A stretch of DNA of 64,000 nucleotides from Enchytraeus crypticus. Its lineage: Eukaryota > Annelida > Clitellata > Enchytraeida > Enchytraeidae. Shown here piece by piece: positions 59,201 to 64,000 of this stretch; positions within the stretch are counted from its first letter, which is position 1, and each line of letters opens with the position of its first letter. The stretch spans positions 937,001 through 1,001,000 of the forward strand of contig CAJHZI010000425.1 in NCBI GenBank assembly GCA_905160935.1. The letters are read 5' to 3'. The notes beneath the pieces were generated by a model. That model saw only the letters and a list, made by a program, of their open reading frames with translations. It was not told the origin of the DNA and searched no databases. The position numbers were made by a program, and so were the translations under genes.

Positions 59201-62200
59201 ATTATGTGCGGGGTTCAAACCCTGGGCTCGCCCGTCACTGCCATCGCTTTCGAGTGAGGAAGCTGACGTTAACATTAGCTTTTTATCAGCTTTAATAAAT
59301 AATGTATGCTGTTTATATGACAATACTGATGTCGTACAGTTTTTGAAATCTCATTGTTTCTCTTTTCTAAGATCCACCCAAAGAACCTGAGAGTGTAATT
59401 CTGAACGTCTCGGGTGAGAGTTCAATCACCATCACATTCCTCGAATCAGCTGATACATCTCATGGCCTAGCCACACACTACAGGGGTAAGGCTAACAATT
59501 TATACGTGAACATTTTCAGATTAATTTAAGTGCCACAAAATGATAACCAGCGGAGCTTAGCTTTTTTACAAAACAGAAATTGTTAGTCATTGTCCATCAC
59601 ATTGTGGATGATTTATCTGTTTCAATTTCCATCTTTCCATTTCTCTCTCTTTCTCTATTCCTATTTCTCCCTGTCTATATCTCTCTCTTTCTCTCTCTCT
59701 GTCTCTCTCTCTCTTCCACTTTCTCTCTTTCTATTTAATCTCTTGCAATTTCGCTTCTAATTTCAGTTGAGTGGAGTAAGACGGAAACATTCGAGACCTT
59801 ATATGGTTGTAAGATTGTGGATGAGCCGGATTTTGAAACGACTACAAACGAGAGATTTGGCTACCGGATCTACATAACGAATCTGTCCCAGGGAGAACTC
59901 TACTACATCCGGTTGTCAGCAGGAAACTTCAGCGGATACAGTAAAAGAGTCCCAAGCTCTCCACCTTGCGGGAGACCTTCAAGTATGGGACACAAGTTTA
60001 CATCTATCAACGATCAGTCAATCAATCATCGAGTAGTTAATCAATCAATCAATAATAATTTAACGTCCGGTTCCTCGCCATGAGGCAATGACAGGAACGT
60101 GATTAACGGCCATATAAAGCTAGAAGCTAACGTTGACGTCAGTTTCCTGACTCGTAAGCGACGATAGTGACGGGCGAGCCTACGATTTGAACCCCGCACA
60201 TACTGATCCGCGGTCGAGTACCTTAACGACGTCGTCACTGACTCCAGCCAGTATATAGTTATACAGTAACATTATTATCTGTAACTATAATAAAGTAACT
60301 ATAATAAATGACTTTTTTCACTTTTGCAAAATTTGACTCGATTTTGCACAGTTTGGCGGAACCAGTTTTTATATATCAACGATCAGTGGATCAACCACAG
60401 AGTATTTACTGGCTTTTACAATTATGGCTTTATGTACACAATTGTCTGAATTATGTAACTATAATAAAAAGTTACATTTCATTTTTGCAAAATTTGACTC
60501 GATTTGCAGCAATGGTGATATATCGTTATTCGATTCACAACAAATTATTTAGTAAATGAAACTAAAAACAAATTTGCTAAAAATTGTGCAAAATCCAGTC
60601 TAAATATCAGCAATTAAAGCTGTCGCTAAGTCATCACGCCAATGCACACTAAAATGGAATATATGCAGTCTATATAAAAAATTGTTCATGGGCTTGAAAG
60701 TTTTGAAGTAATTTTATAAATTTTATATACAGATTTCTTTCTATGTTACTGCACTTTGGATCGAGAATTCGCTATGTTAAAACCAGTCAACTTTATAGGA
60801 GTTACATGTATAACAGATCCTTCATGGATTTTGTATATAGGCCTACATATGTAGTAATCTGTCATCTTCCTCGAGCCCATGCTTAAAGAAATACTATAGA
60901 GTAAAATGCTTTGATTAAGTCATAACATTTTTATCCTGTTTCATCATGCCATTCATATGCTTAATGTTTAATGTTTAATTGAGTATATCATGCAAAGGAA
61001 TCTCTATACTTAACAACAGTTACAGTAAAACGTGCAATATTCAATAAAACGCACACAGTAAAAATCACTAAAAAACCAAATAACTATCATACGTAACGTA
61101 GCTTAAATATTGGAATCTGATAAATTTATTAGTGAGTAGAATTTAAATGGAATGATCTAGCTAAACTATGTGTCGTAAGACTCTTCTTAAAGCTATCAGG
61201 CTTATCAGAGTGTCTGTTTCTTATGCGCCATTACGTTTCACAGATTGGAGAGAACAGAGCGGAATGAAGCCGCGCTGCGATGGAAAGATTCAGCTTATGG
61301 ATCAGCTCTTTCAAGACTTGAAGGACTTAAGACTCCCTGATGCTGCAGAAATTAAAGGTATGATGAAAGTTAATAAATTAATTATAAAATAACTCCTTTG
61401 CAAATTAACATGATTGAATTTCTTTACTGCACACACTGCTTGATCGATGGCTGATTAAAAAACTGAACTAATGTGAATTCTCAGTTGCTAATTGTCCTCC
61501 TCTTACTTCGCCTTCAGTTATTTTTTTATTTCTATATTTCGTACCTGTTTTAGATGAAACGGTATGTAATACAATCCCGGTTCCGGGCCGGAAACTGACG
61601 GTTAAGAAGAGTCTAAAATACATTTTTTCTACTTCTCCCAAAAAATTTCAACGGACAGTGAAAAGGTATGCCTATGTCAGTTGCATTTTGTAATTAATTA
61701 CTTAGTTATACTTTGATATTGCTGAACATTTATTGTCATGTTTTAGAAAGGTTTTTATCTTGACTTGTAATTCAAATACCCATAGTGAGTGGAAATATTT
61801 TCATGGCGGTTGAAAGCGCATGATTAATGCATTCTTTCTGAAATAATTTAAAATTTAACGGAGACTATGTATTTCTGATAATTGAGCGGTTGTCAGTTAT
61901 ATTTTTCATTTTTTTCATCTCACTGATTCTACAGACATGTATGGTTATATAGCTGTTTGCATAAGTGCTCGATTTAGTCTTGGACAAGTGTAGCCCTCCA
62001 ATCATGCTGTTGTTGCTCTTATGAAATATATTAGTTTATTTCTGGATGTCGTAATGTATTGTCCGGTGTACATGTATATCTGGGTAATATATTTCAATTT
62101 TTTTCGAGTGCATATAATGACGCTAGGATTGCAGCGCTGTATTCGGGCTGTTTTGTGTATTACAGGGGTATATGGGTTCTCTGATACATTATAAGAGTGC

Positions 62201-64000
62201 TCATTTGGGTGCTCTCAATATGGTAGAGTTGTGTATCTGGATACTCTGATATATTATATAGGACTATGCAGCTGAGAGTTTTGCTATATTTTATTATATA
62301 CTGTCGGTGTATATATCTTGGTGCTCTGCTATATAATAGAGATGTGTACCCGGATGCTCTATTGTTTTAGGCGTCTATATGTGTATATGGCTGCTCTAAT
62401 GTTTTAGAGGTGTATATGGGTGCTCGAATGCTTTAGGGGTGTATATAGGTGCTCTAATGTTTTAGGGGTGTATATAGGTGCTCTAATGTTTTAGGGGTGT
62501 ATATGGGTTCTCTAATGTTTTAGGGGTGTATATAGGTGCTCTAATGTTTTAGGGGTGTATATGGGTGCTCTAATGATTTAGGGGTGTATATAGGTGCTCT
62601 AATGGTTTAGGGGTGTATATGGGTGCTCTAATGATTTAGGGGTGTATATGGCTGCTCTAGTGTTTTAGGGGTGTATATGGGTGCTCTAATGTTTTAGGGG
62701 TGTATATATGGCTGCTCTAATTTGCTGTGGAGATCGTATACTTGTCACACACGAGGATACCATTCCAGTTGTAGAAGTCCACGAGGAGTTCTCGTCCAGT
62801 TCAATTCTCAGTGATTACTACTGGCTGATCAAGGTTCGAATCTTGCCAAACCTGATCAGTCTCATCTCATGTATTTGAAAATATTCGAAAGTTTCTATAC
62901 TAAATCTTCGCAATAATTATCAATATTAACAGCTTAATAATAATGCCTGAAGGAATAATATTATAATTAAATATAACAATAATAATAGTAACATCATTCC
63001 TGATGTCAGTCTAGAAGCGGAGGCAGAAGTTAAACCTATATAAACGCTAATAATTATTATTTAGTAGAATTATAAAAATAAATAAATATTCTTTTAATAT
63101 TGTGTTTCCAATTATAGGTCTCTTATAATTGATTGCTCTCAGATTCGATCAGTAAATTAAATAAACGGGCAAAAACCAATTACTATAACTATTACTAAGT
63201 ATAACTAGTGTAACTAATTTACGGGGGTATACAATCTAACGTGTAAGCCCGATAGTAAGTATTACAATTAATCATATCTCTACGTGTGTGACGTCATTCG
63301 ATACGTCATGCTGTATAGAAAAGTATTTTCGTATTAACAGATAGCGTGCACGTGGAAGGATGTCAAATCCTTGAGGACTGATCTCGAGAAGAGTTCCAGT
63401 TCCGGTTCAATGCAGTTCAGATACAGACTCCTGCAGGCTTTATCTCTACTCCAGGTACTACTATATCTCTACTCCAGGTACTAATCTATCTCTACTCCAG
63501 GTACTAATCTGTCTCTACTCCAGGTACTAATATGTCTCTACTCCAGGTACTAATATGTCTCTACTCCAGGAGATTAAATTTATTTCGAGATTAATTTGTA
63601 AGAAGGCATTCTTACATGTATAATTAAACCATGAGTTTAATCATAATTCTATTATTAAAATCATAATACTATTATTAAAATCATAATACTATTATTAAAA
63701 TCATAATACTATTATTAAAATCATAATAATATTATTAAAATCATAATACTATTATTAAAATCATTATGATAAATCATAATACTAAGATTTTGTTTTAGAC
63801 GGCGGTTGGTGTGCAAGATTTGGGTCAGTTTTATCACAAGCCGATCAGAGACAACGCTGGGGCCATTGTTCTCACTACCGTAAAATGTGTTAAGACCACC
63901 AAACACATTTCTCTCGGGCAGTTCATGCGGTGGATGCCGTTGAGTAAGGTCTGCAGAAGATCTGCGGAGACCAACTCAGGATGCGAACCCACGGCACTGG
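32368..64000 (+). CDS. ANKFN1: ANKFN1 (Nmf9 / wide awake) orthologue, 18 exons, 3'-incomplete
   Basis: Eighteen exons join without a phase conflict into about 737 codons, running off the right edge. The match to ANKFN1 is strong from the ankyrin region onward: [10 protein letters not shown], then L-L-I-L-H-G-A, then a fibronectin-III domain (Y-R-V-E-W-S ... [12 protein letters not shown]), [26 protein letters not shown] and I-R-D-N-A-G. In vertebrates and flies this cytoplasmic protein is needed for neurological function; the fly protein acts in clock neurons to adjust excitability and sleep. The N-terminal exons (32368-55111) are less conserved, and their membership rests on splice phase and colinearity. 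Introns are large (first 13 kb) and repeat-filled. The true start may lie upstream; an ATG is available at 32372. Confidence 0.85.
32650..32805 (-). repeat. Family D copy with (GAT)n tail
   Basis: On the minus strand it reads 'ctccagaaattgccac', 'tcccgacactggttaaactg', 'ggatttaagggaagatgatg'. It shares its body with 45905-46110 ('accaacgtcagaa', 'ggcattcggttg') and its tail with 38510 and 59085. Confidence 0.75.
32895..33240. repeat. (CT)n tracts interrupted by a SINE1 copy
   Basis: Pyrimidine dinucleotide runs at 32905-32935, 33079-33142 and 33166-33236 flank the SINE at 32938-33073. Confidence 0.9.
32938..33073 (-). repeat. SINE1 copy
   Basis: Minus-strand copy inside (CT)n. It has 'ccactagctccagcc' head, GGATTTGAACCCCC B-box region and GACTGACGTTTACATTAGC-like end. 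Confidence 0.86.
33567..33647. repeat. (GA)n microsatellite
   Basis: About 80 bp of pure GA. Confidence 0.95.
33781..33905 (-). mobile_element. L2-like LINE 3' end, truncated copy
   Basis: The terminal ~105 bases, intact stem-loop and (TTATTA) tail, almost identical to the 22604 copy. The near identity suggests recent activity of the family. Confidence 0.88.
34072..34271. repeat. (GA)n-rich tract
   Basis: 200 bp of imperfect GA repeats with G-runs. Open frames on both strands here are low-complexity artefacts. Confidence 0.95.
35354..36298 (-). pseudogene. Retroelement C-terminal fragment, diverged subfamily (copy 3)
   Basis: Longest copy of the PD-(D/E)XK-like region. It encodes [23 protein letters not shown] ... 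[26 protein letters not shown] and W-D-V-T-V-I-D-T, then E-T-M-G-P and L-Q-R-F-N-A-V. Broken by an 11-bp insertion near 35755 that repeats TGGGAC exactly at the W-D step. The 3' end is the hairpin ACCCC(A)GGT ... ACCGGGGT (35354-35377) with an (AAT)n-type tail. Parent element probably a restriction-endonuclease-type LINE (inferred). Confidence 0.75.
36300..36354. repeat. (ATT)n/(TTTTA)n tail
   Basis: A/T simple repeat forming the 3' tail of the copy at 36355-36660 and separating it from the truncated 5' end of the previous copy. Confidence 0.9.
36355..36660 (-). mobile_element. Same retroelement, 3'-end copy (copy 4)
   Basis: Terminal hairpin GCCCTGGGC-TGTAAAGG-GCCCTGGGC (36355-36380) followed on the minus strand by coding sequence for [16 protein letters not shown] and [14 protein letters not shown]. 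The 5' truncation point abuts a second (ATT)n run (36664-36709). Confidence 0.85.
37046..37153. repeat. (GAT)n-rich minisatellite
   Basis: Nested GATGATGATGATAATGATGACGAC units, about 24 bp, three copies, in GAT background. Confidence 0.93.
37451..37572 (-). repeat. SINE1 copy
   Basis: Minus-strand copy with 'gtcagtgacgggcgagccca', GGATTTGAACCCCGC and 'ctactgactccagccag'. Confidence 0.86.
38060..38329 (-). other. Unassigned 89-codon open frame, cysteine-rich
   Basis: The frame reads [17 protein letters not shown], then [10 protein letters not shown] and L-C-D-Q-C-C-N-F. The composition is more protein-like than its neighbours and an acceptor-like AAACCAG lies upstream on the minus strand. 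No homology is recognised. It lies antisense inside the first ANKFN1 intron. Coding status uncertain. Confidence 0.2.
38510..38602 (+). repeat. Family D 3' end with (GAT)n tail
   Basis: CCCGACCCTAGTTAAACTGG, then GATTCAAGGAAA and (GAT)n. Only the last ~35 bases of the family are present ahead of the tail. Confidence 0.75.
38910..38965 (-). repeat. Family E terminal hairpin with (GA)n tail
   Basis: On the plus strand (CT)n, then TTGTGCACTGCCTACTGTCA and GGTCCATGGTATATA. Reading on the minus strand, hairpin and then GTGCAC and (GA)n. Confidence 0.75.
39000..40970. other. No gene seen (ANKFN1 intron 1)
   Basis: AT-rich intronic DNA without shared repeats. The minus-strand frame at 39810-40202 is AT-driven and lacks motifs. 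Confidence 0.5.
40985..41302 (+). repeat. Two adjacent tandem arrays (25-bp and 14-bp units)
   Basis: The first has ~5 units of 'tgatgtacatatgatcatag', the second ~13 units of 'acatgcagtcatac'. An open frame through the second is an artefact of its period. Confidence 0.93.
41622..41880 (+). repeat. 22-bp minisatellite
   Basis: About 11 units of 'gatggttttaggattgtatt' plus 'at'. Each unit contains TTTTAGG, which looks like a 3' splice site on the gene's strand. Confidence 0.93.
42285..42680 (+). repeat. 16-bp minisatellite with longer-period variants
   Basis: About 24 units of 'actgtagagtggtagc'. A ~95-bp block including 'gcattgtctgtagagtgg' is repeated within it. Confidence 0.93.
42836..42905 (-). 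repeat. Family C 3' end (SINE/LINE tail) with (TTGA)n
   Basis: On the minus strand ACGTCC ... GCC-TTAT-GGC ... GGAACCGGACGTTAAATTC followed by TTATTGATTGATTGATT. This is the same 3' end as the long SINE1 copy at 60027-60252. Confidence 0.8.
43672..43812 (+). repeat. 18-bp minisatellite with three-unit higher-order pattern
   Basis: Units of 'gggtaaacaggatagttt' (A) and a 19-bp variant with GACAGC (B) are arranged A-A-B-A-A-B-A-A. Confidence 0.93.
43985..44035 (-). repeat. Family E terminal hairpin
   Basis: TACCATGGACCTACCAGTAG then GCAGGGCGCTAAGAGAGAGA: hairpin end followed by a short (GA)n. Confidence 0.7.
45533..45642 (+). CDS. ANKFN1: ANKFN1 exon 2 of window
   Basis: The acceptor TTCAGCTACAG and donor G/GTGAGA bound 110 bp (2 + 36 codons). 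It encodes [15 protein letters not shown] and a Ser/Thr-rich stretch ending K-F-L-L-W-T. Phase joins both neighbours. Confidence 0.68.
45905..46110 (+). repeat. Family D copy, near full length
   Basis: 'tgtccgggctgtttgaataa', 'gtagaaggcgactaaagcaa', 'aacgtcagaaatggcattcg', then CCTAGTTAAACTAGG and a GAAGATGATGAAGATGA tail. Confidence 0.75.
46285..46360 (+). repeat. Family D 5' fragment
   Basis: 'gtgtccgggccacttcagaa' and 'tagaggagactaaataag' match the head of 45905-46110. Confidence 0.5.
46510..47280. repeat. (TA)n clusters
   Basis: Long TA tracts at 46510-46605, 46787-46826 and 47143-47275 with ordinary intronic DNA between them. Confidence 0.93.
48709..48743 (+). CDS. ANKFN1: ANKFN1 microexon (35 bp)
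   Basis: A strong acceptor (GTTTCCGTATTTCAG) and a consensus donor (GTGAGT). It encodes [11 protein letters not shown]. Phase 0 in and phase 2 out fit both neighbours; because 35 is not a multiple of three, skipping it would break the frame. Confidence 0.66.
49327..49387. repeat. 25-bp hairpin with one mismatch
   Basis: Arms GATTGGAGACAAACTAATAA(AATAG) and complement, loop of 11 bases, a single A-C mismatch. It lies in an ANKFN1 intron. Confidence 0.92.
50389..50450 (-). repeat. Family E terminal hairpin with (GA)n tail
   Basis: (CT)n, TTTTAGTGCACTGCCCACTG and GCAGGTCCATGGTGCA on the plus strand. Confidence 0.75.
51395..51495 (+). repeat. Strongly diverged SINE1-like copy
   Basis: ACAGGGTTCAATTCCTGT resembles the B-box segment, and ACGCTTTCGAGACAAGAAAC with TAGCGTAAAACTATC follows the SINE1 body order. 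Low identity. Confidence 0.4.
51991..52128 (-). repeat. SINE1 copy
   Basis: Minus-strand copy with TCACTGGCTCCAGCCAG (plus-strand text) and AGATTTGAACCCGCAC. Confidence 0.86.
52265..52411 (+). CDS. ANKFN1: ANKFN1 exon 4 of window, basic Ser/Arg-rich
   Basis: 147 bp between a tandem acceptor (GTAGTAG) and a consensus donor (C/GTGAGT). It encodes [13 protein letters not shown] and [10 protein letters not shown]. Strikingly GC-rich (runs of G and C in 52335-52385) against an AT-rich background. One leading base completes Gly from the microexon. The R-R-x-S and R-Q-R-S-x-S sequences look like basophilic kinase sites (inference). Confidence 0.66.
52548..52590 (-). repeat. Family C 3' end, interrupted by hAT element
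   Basis: The minus strand reads CGTCTT-TATC-AAGACG, GTGGAACAGGACGTTAAATC: the same hairpin plus GGACGTTAAAT terminus as 42836, with a different stem sequence. The other half of the stem region continues at 53314 beyond the inserted element. Confidence 0.65.
52596..53313. mobile_element. Non-autonomous hAT-type transposon
   Basis: 718 bp with inverted ends CAGGGGCGGATCCAGG and CAGTGGCGGATCCAGG (complement of right end). It is flanked by AAGACGAG and AAGACGAT, an 8-bp target duplication with one difference. The interior has poly-G/C stretches near both ends and no transposase; short open frames are incidental. Confidence 0.9.
53606..53742 (+). CDS. ANKFN1: ANKFN1 exon 5 of window
   Basis: The acceptor GATTCGTACAG and donor G/GTCTGT bound 137 bp (1 + 45 codons + 1). 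It encodes [15 protein letters not shown] and [15 protein letters not shown]. Low-complexity-free, and phase-compatible on both sides. Confidence 0.7.
54221..54310 (+). CDS. ANKFN1: ANKFN1 exon 6 of window
   Basis: The acceptor TTTTTTATTTGAAAG and a weak donor G/GTTTGG bound 90 bp. It encodes [12 protein letters not shown], then S-K-D-K-Q-K-R-S-S. The L-Y-K-N start recalls the segment ahead of the ankyrin repeats in vertebrate ANKFN1. Phases fit. Confidence 0.65.
54755..55010 (+). repeat. Degenerate 'gacttaatagacttagac' tandem repeat
   Basis: Hexamer-based array (AGACTT, AATAGA) with longer-period variants in the intron just upstream of the exon at 55050. Confidence 0.9.
55050..55111 (+). 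CDS. ANKFN1: ANKFN1 exon 7 of window
   Basis: The acceptor TTTGCTCATACAG precedes [10 protein letters not shown], comparable to K-T-S-V just before the ankyrin region of the vertebrate protein. The end is chosen at TGGAAA before GTGCGA, because this is the only donor in phase with the next exon. That donor is weak, so the 3' boundary is less sure than the 5'. Confidence 0.62.
55303..55355 (+). mobile_element. L2-like LINE 3' end, short decayed copy
   Basis: GACGACAGTAGCGCTCTAAT followed by CATGCTGCTGTTGTTG. Only the 3' half of the terminal stem-loop remains. Confidence 0.7.
55385..55491 (+). CDS. ANKFN1: ANKFN1 exon 8 of window: first ankyrin repeat
   Basis: 107 bp encoding [16 protein letters not shown] then V-Q-D-M-L and W-N-D-L-D-I-N. 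It aligns with the first ankyrin repeat of ANKFN1 (M-F-E-A-V-E-x-x-D-L). The acceptor is ATTACTGTAG and the donor G/GTGTGT, which starts a 120-bp (TG)n-like tract (55492-55615). Confidence 0.85.
55856..55930 (-). repeat. SINE1 3' fragment
   Basis: It covers only the SINE1 body and 3' end. The 5' truncation falls near the B box, after 'gagcccagga'. Confidence 0.83.
56110..56213 (+). CDS. ANKFN1: ANKFN1 exon 9 of window: second ankyrin repeat
   Basis: 104 bp encoding [29 protein letters not shown]. Classic ankyrin pattern (L-x-x-A, I-x-x-L-L-x-x-G-A). The acceptor is TGTATTGCAG and the donor C/GTGGGT. Confidence 0.9.
56890..57335 (+). repeat. Degenerate ~40-bp tandem repeat in intron
   Basis: About ten units built on 'tctatgttgttgcatgtatt' and 'tgaatgttgtatgtatagtc', running up to the acceptor of the next exon. 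Confidence 0.85.
57341..57474 (+). CDS. ANKFN1: ANKFN1 exon 10 of window: linker helix
   Basis: 134 bp encoding [15 protein letters not shown] and [10 protein letters not shown], then a serine/asparagine-rich end. It corresponds to the helical linker between ankyrin and fibronectin-III regions of ANKFN1. The donor AAG/GTTAAA is duplicated 113 bp downstream. Confidence 0.85.
57449..57674 (+). repeat. 113-bp tandem duplication spanning an exon-intron junction
   Basis: The unit begins with the exon's last ~26 bases (GCAACAACCAGTCCAGTCTG) and continues through the donor into the intron (AATCTTAAATCTGCATTTAT). The second unit starts at 57562, with its donor copy at 57588. Confidence 0.92.
58064..58206 (-). 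repeat. SINE1 copy
   Basis: Minus-strand copy with a small insertion (CATATGCATGTACAG) after the B-box region. Confidence 0.87.
58416..58494 (+). CDS. ANKFN1: ANKFN1 exon 11 of window
   Basis: 79 bp, phase 0 in and 1 out, acceptor TTATTTTGCAG, donor A/GTAATA. It encodes [14 protein letters not shown], like the W-x-x-R-Y-K-L-Y-x-x-M-K segment ahead of the fibronectin-III domain in the vertebrate protein. Confidence 0.85.
59085..59150 (+). repeat. Family D 3' end with GATGAT tail
   Basis: CCCGACCCAATCTAAACTAG, GTTTTAAGGGAAGATGATG. Only the terminal ~45 bases remain. Confidence 0.72.
59157..59294 (+). repeat. SINE1 copy
   Basis: Plus-strand copy with B box GGGGTTCAAACCCTGGG, the best tRNA-like B box of the family in the window. 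Confidence 0.88.
59372..59485 (+). CDS. ANKFN1: ANKFN1 exon 12 of window: fibronectin-III, first half
   Basis: 114 bp encoding [23 protein letters not shown] and T-H-Y-R. These are the A-C strands of an FN3 fold (P-x-x-P ... I-x-V/I-x-F). The acceptor is TTTTCTAAG and the donor G/GTAAGG. Confidence 0.9.
59767..59982 (+). CDS. ANKFN1: ANKFN1 exon 13 of window: fibronectin-III, second half
   Basis: 216 bp encoding [32 protein letters not shown], then S-S-P-P-C-G-R-P-S. The Y-x-x-R-x-S-A-x-N-x-x-G pattern is the F-G region of FN3. The donor is A/GTATGG. Confidence 0.93.
60027..60252 (-). repeat. Long SINE1 copy retaining the family C 3' end
   Basis: Minus strand: the standard SINE1 head and body, then CTAGCTTTATATGGCCGTTA and a 3' end with GCC-TCAT-GGC, GAGGAACCGGACGTTAAATT and (TTGA)n. 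It is the only copy here with this extension, and the extension occurs alone at 42836. Confidence 0.85.
61244..61357 (+). CDS. ANKFN1: ANKFN1 exon 14 of window
   Basis: 114 bp encoding [11 protein letters not shown], then [14 protein letters not shown]. It matches S-N-W-K-D ... L-E-S-L-L-Q-Q-V just after FN3 in the vertebrate protein. The acceptor is GTTTCACAG and the donor G/GTATGA. Confidence 0.9.
61554..61665 (+). CDS. ANKFN1: ANKFN1 exon 15 of window
   Basis: 112 bp encoding [24 protein letters not shown]. It is equivalent to the T-G-R-K-x-x-x-x-x-S-L-K-x-L-F segment of ANKFN1. Phase 2 at the donor (AG/GTATGC). Confidence 0.9.
62365..62697 (+). repeat. 29-bp minisatellite made of the splice acceptor of the next exon
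   Basis: Eleven units at exact 29-bp spacing (starts 62402 to 62692) plus one outlier at 62365. The consensus is TTTTAG followed by GGGTGTATATGGGTGCTCTA and ATG. The last unit is the genuine acceptor and first ~20 coding bases of the exon at 62698. All twelve keep the AG. Confidence 0.95.
62698..62833 (+). CDS. ANKFN1: ANKFN1 exon 16 of window
   Basis: 136 bp encoding [20 protein letters not shown] then I-P-V-V-E-V. It aligns position by position with G-L-Y-I-A-V-I-F in the vertebrate protein, so the first residues, although written in minisatellite-unit sequence, are genuine coding. The start is fixed by phase 2 of the previous exon. The donor is AAG/GTTCGA. Confidence 0.9.
63341..63454 (+). 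CDS. ANKFN1: ANKFN1 exon 17 of window
   Basis: 114 bp, phase 0 both ends. It encodes [11 protein letters not shown], a serine-rich turn and [15 protein letters not shown]. It matches S-C-M-W-E-D-I-R ... L-x-A-x-A-Q-L-Q. The donor CCAG/GTACTA is the first of a series. Confidence 0.9.
63441..63569 (+). repeat. 23-bp minisatellite made of the splice donor of exon 63341
   Basis: Units 'tatctctactccag/gtacta' with CAG/GT donors at 63455, 63478, 63501, 63524 and 63547. A sixth copy reads CAG/GA and has lost the GT. Confidence 0.95.
63640..63785 (+). repeat. 20-bp AT-rich minisatellite
   Basis: Six to seven units of 'ttaaaatcataatactatta' between the last two exons. Confidence 0.92.
63799..64000 (+). 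CDS. ANKFN1: ANKFN1 exon 18 of window, cut by the window edge
   Basis: The acceptor AAGATTTTGTTTTAG is followed by an open frame to the edge: [37 protein letters not shown] and E-P-T-A-L. It aligns with L-G-R-V-Y-Y-E-P-I-K-D and W-M-Q-I-S-K-L ... E-P-T-A-L of ANKFN1. Remaining exons lie to the right. Confidence 0.9.

Noticed and set aside
16940-60252. tRNA genes suggested by many A-box/B-box pairs
   Set aside because: None folds into a complete cloverleaf with acceptor stem and anticodon arm; all belong to the SINE1 or SINE2 families.
61985-62020. Possible LINE 3' tail (GTGTAGCCCTCCAATCATGC and TGTTGTTG)
   Set aside because: Too diverged and too short to call.

Overview
This is a stretch of AT-rich, intron-rich animal nuclear DNA with dense repeats. 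Spliceosomal introns, tRNA-derived SINEs, LINE fragments, cut-and-paste transposons and long simple-repeat tracts all point to a metazoan, most likely an invertebrate. I cannot name the species. There is no bacterial operon structure, rRNA, functional tRNA gene or CRISPR array.

Left edge (1-1300): three consecutive minus-strand exon-like units (564-668, 773-883, 1076-1214) with consensus splice sites. Two of them clearly share a sequence block, so they look like tandemly duplicated exons of an unidentified gene running off the left end.

3690-7325, minus strand: a complete three-exon gene for a 349-residue rhodopsin-class GPCR, most like FMRFamide/neuropeptide receptors. All splice phases join without adjustment. 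Its second intron holds a ~460-bp 14-mer minisatellite.

7.4-32.3 kb: gene-poor and repeat-rich. It contains a perfect 104-bp inverted repeat around 0.9 kb, fragments of a retroelement with a PD-(D/E)XK-like C-terminal domain, a decayed gene of a widespread DDE-less unknown family (14.8-15.8 kb), a 5'-truncated L2/CR1-like LINE (22.6-24.8 kb, minus), an internally deleted Tc1/mariner element (25107-25892) and many SINEs.

32.4 kb to the right edge, plus strand: eighteen exons of the ANKFN1 orthologue (Nmf9 in mouse, wide awake in fly). They encode about 737 codons, with ankyrin and fibronectin-III regions and part of the conserved domain that follows; the C-terminus lies beyond the window. Every donor/acceptor phase is compatible. 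Introns carry twelve or more SINE copies, an hAT-type element with an 8-bp target duplication, and numerous minisatellites.

Two things stand out. First, three splice junctions of ANKFN1 have been tandemly copied: the acceptor of exon 62698 (12 copies, 29-bp unit), the donor of exon 63341 (5 intact copies, 23-bp unit) and the donor of exon 57341 (2 copies, 113-bp unit). Second, at least six unrelated repeat families share one architecture, a short 3' stem-loop followed by a family-specific microsatellite tail, in several cases with compensatory base changes between copies. This may explain where much of the window's microsatellite DNA came from.
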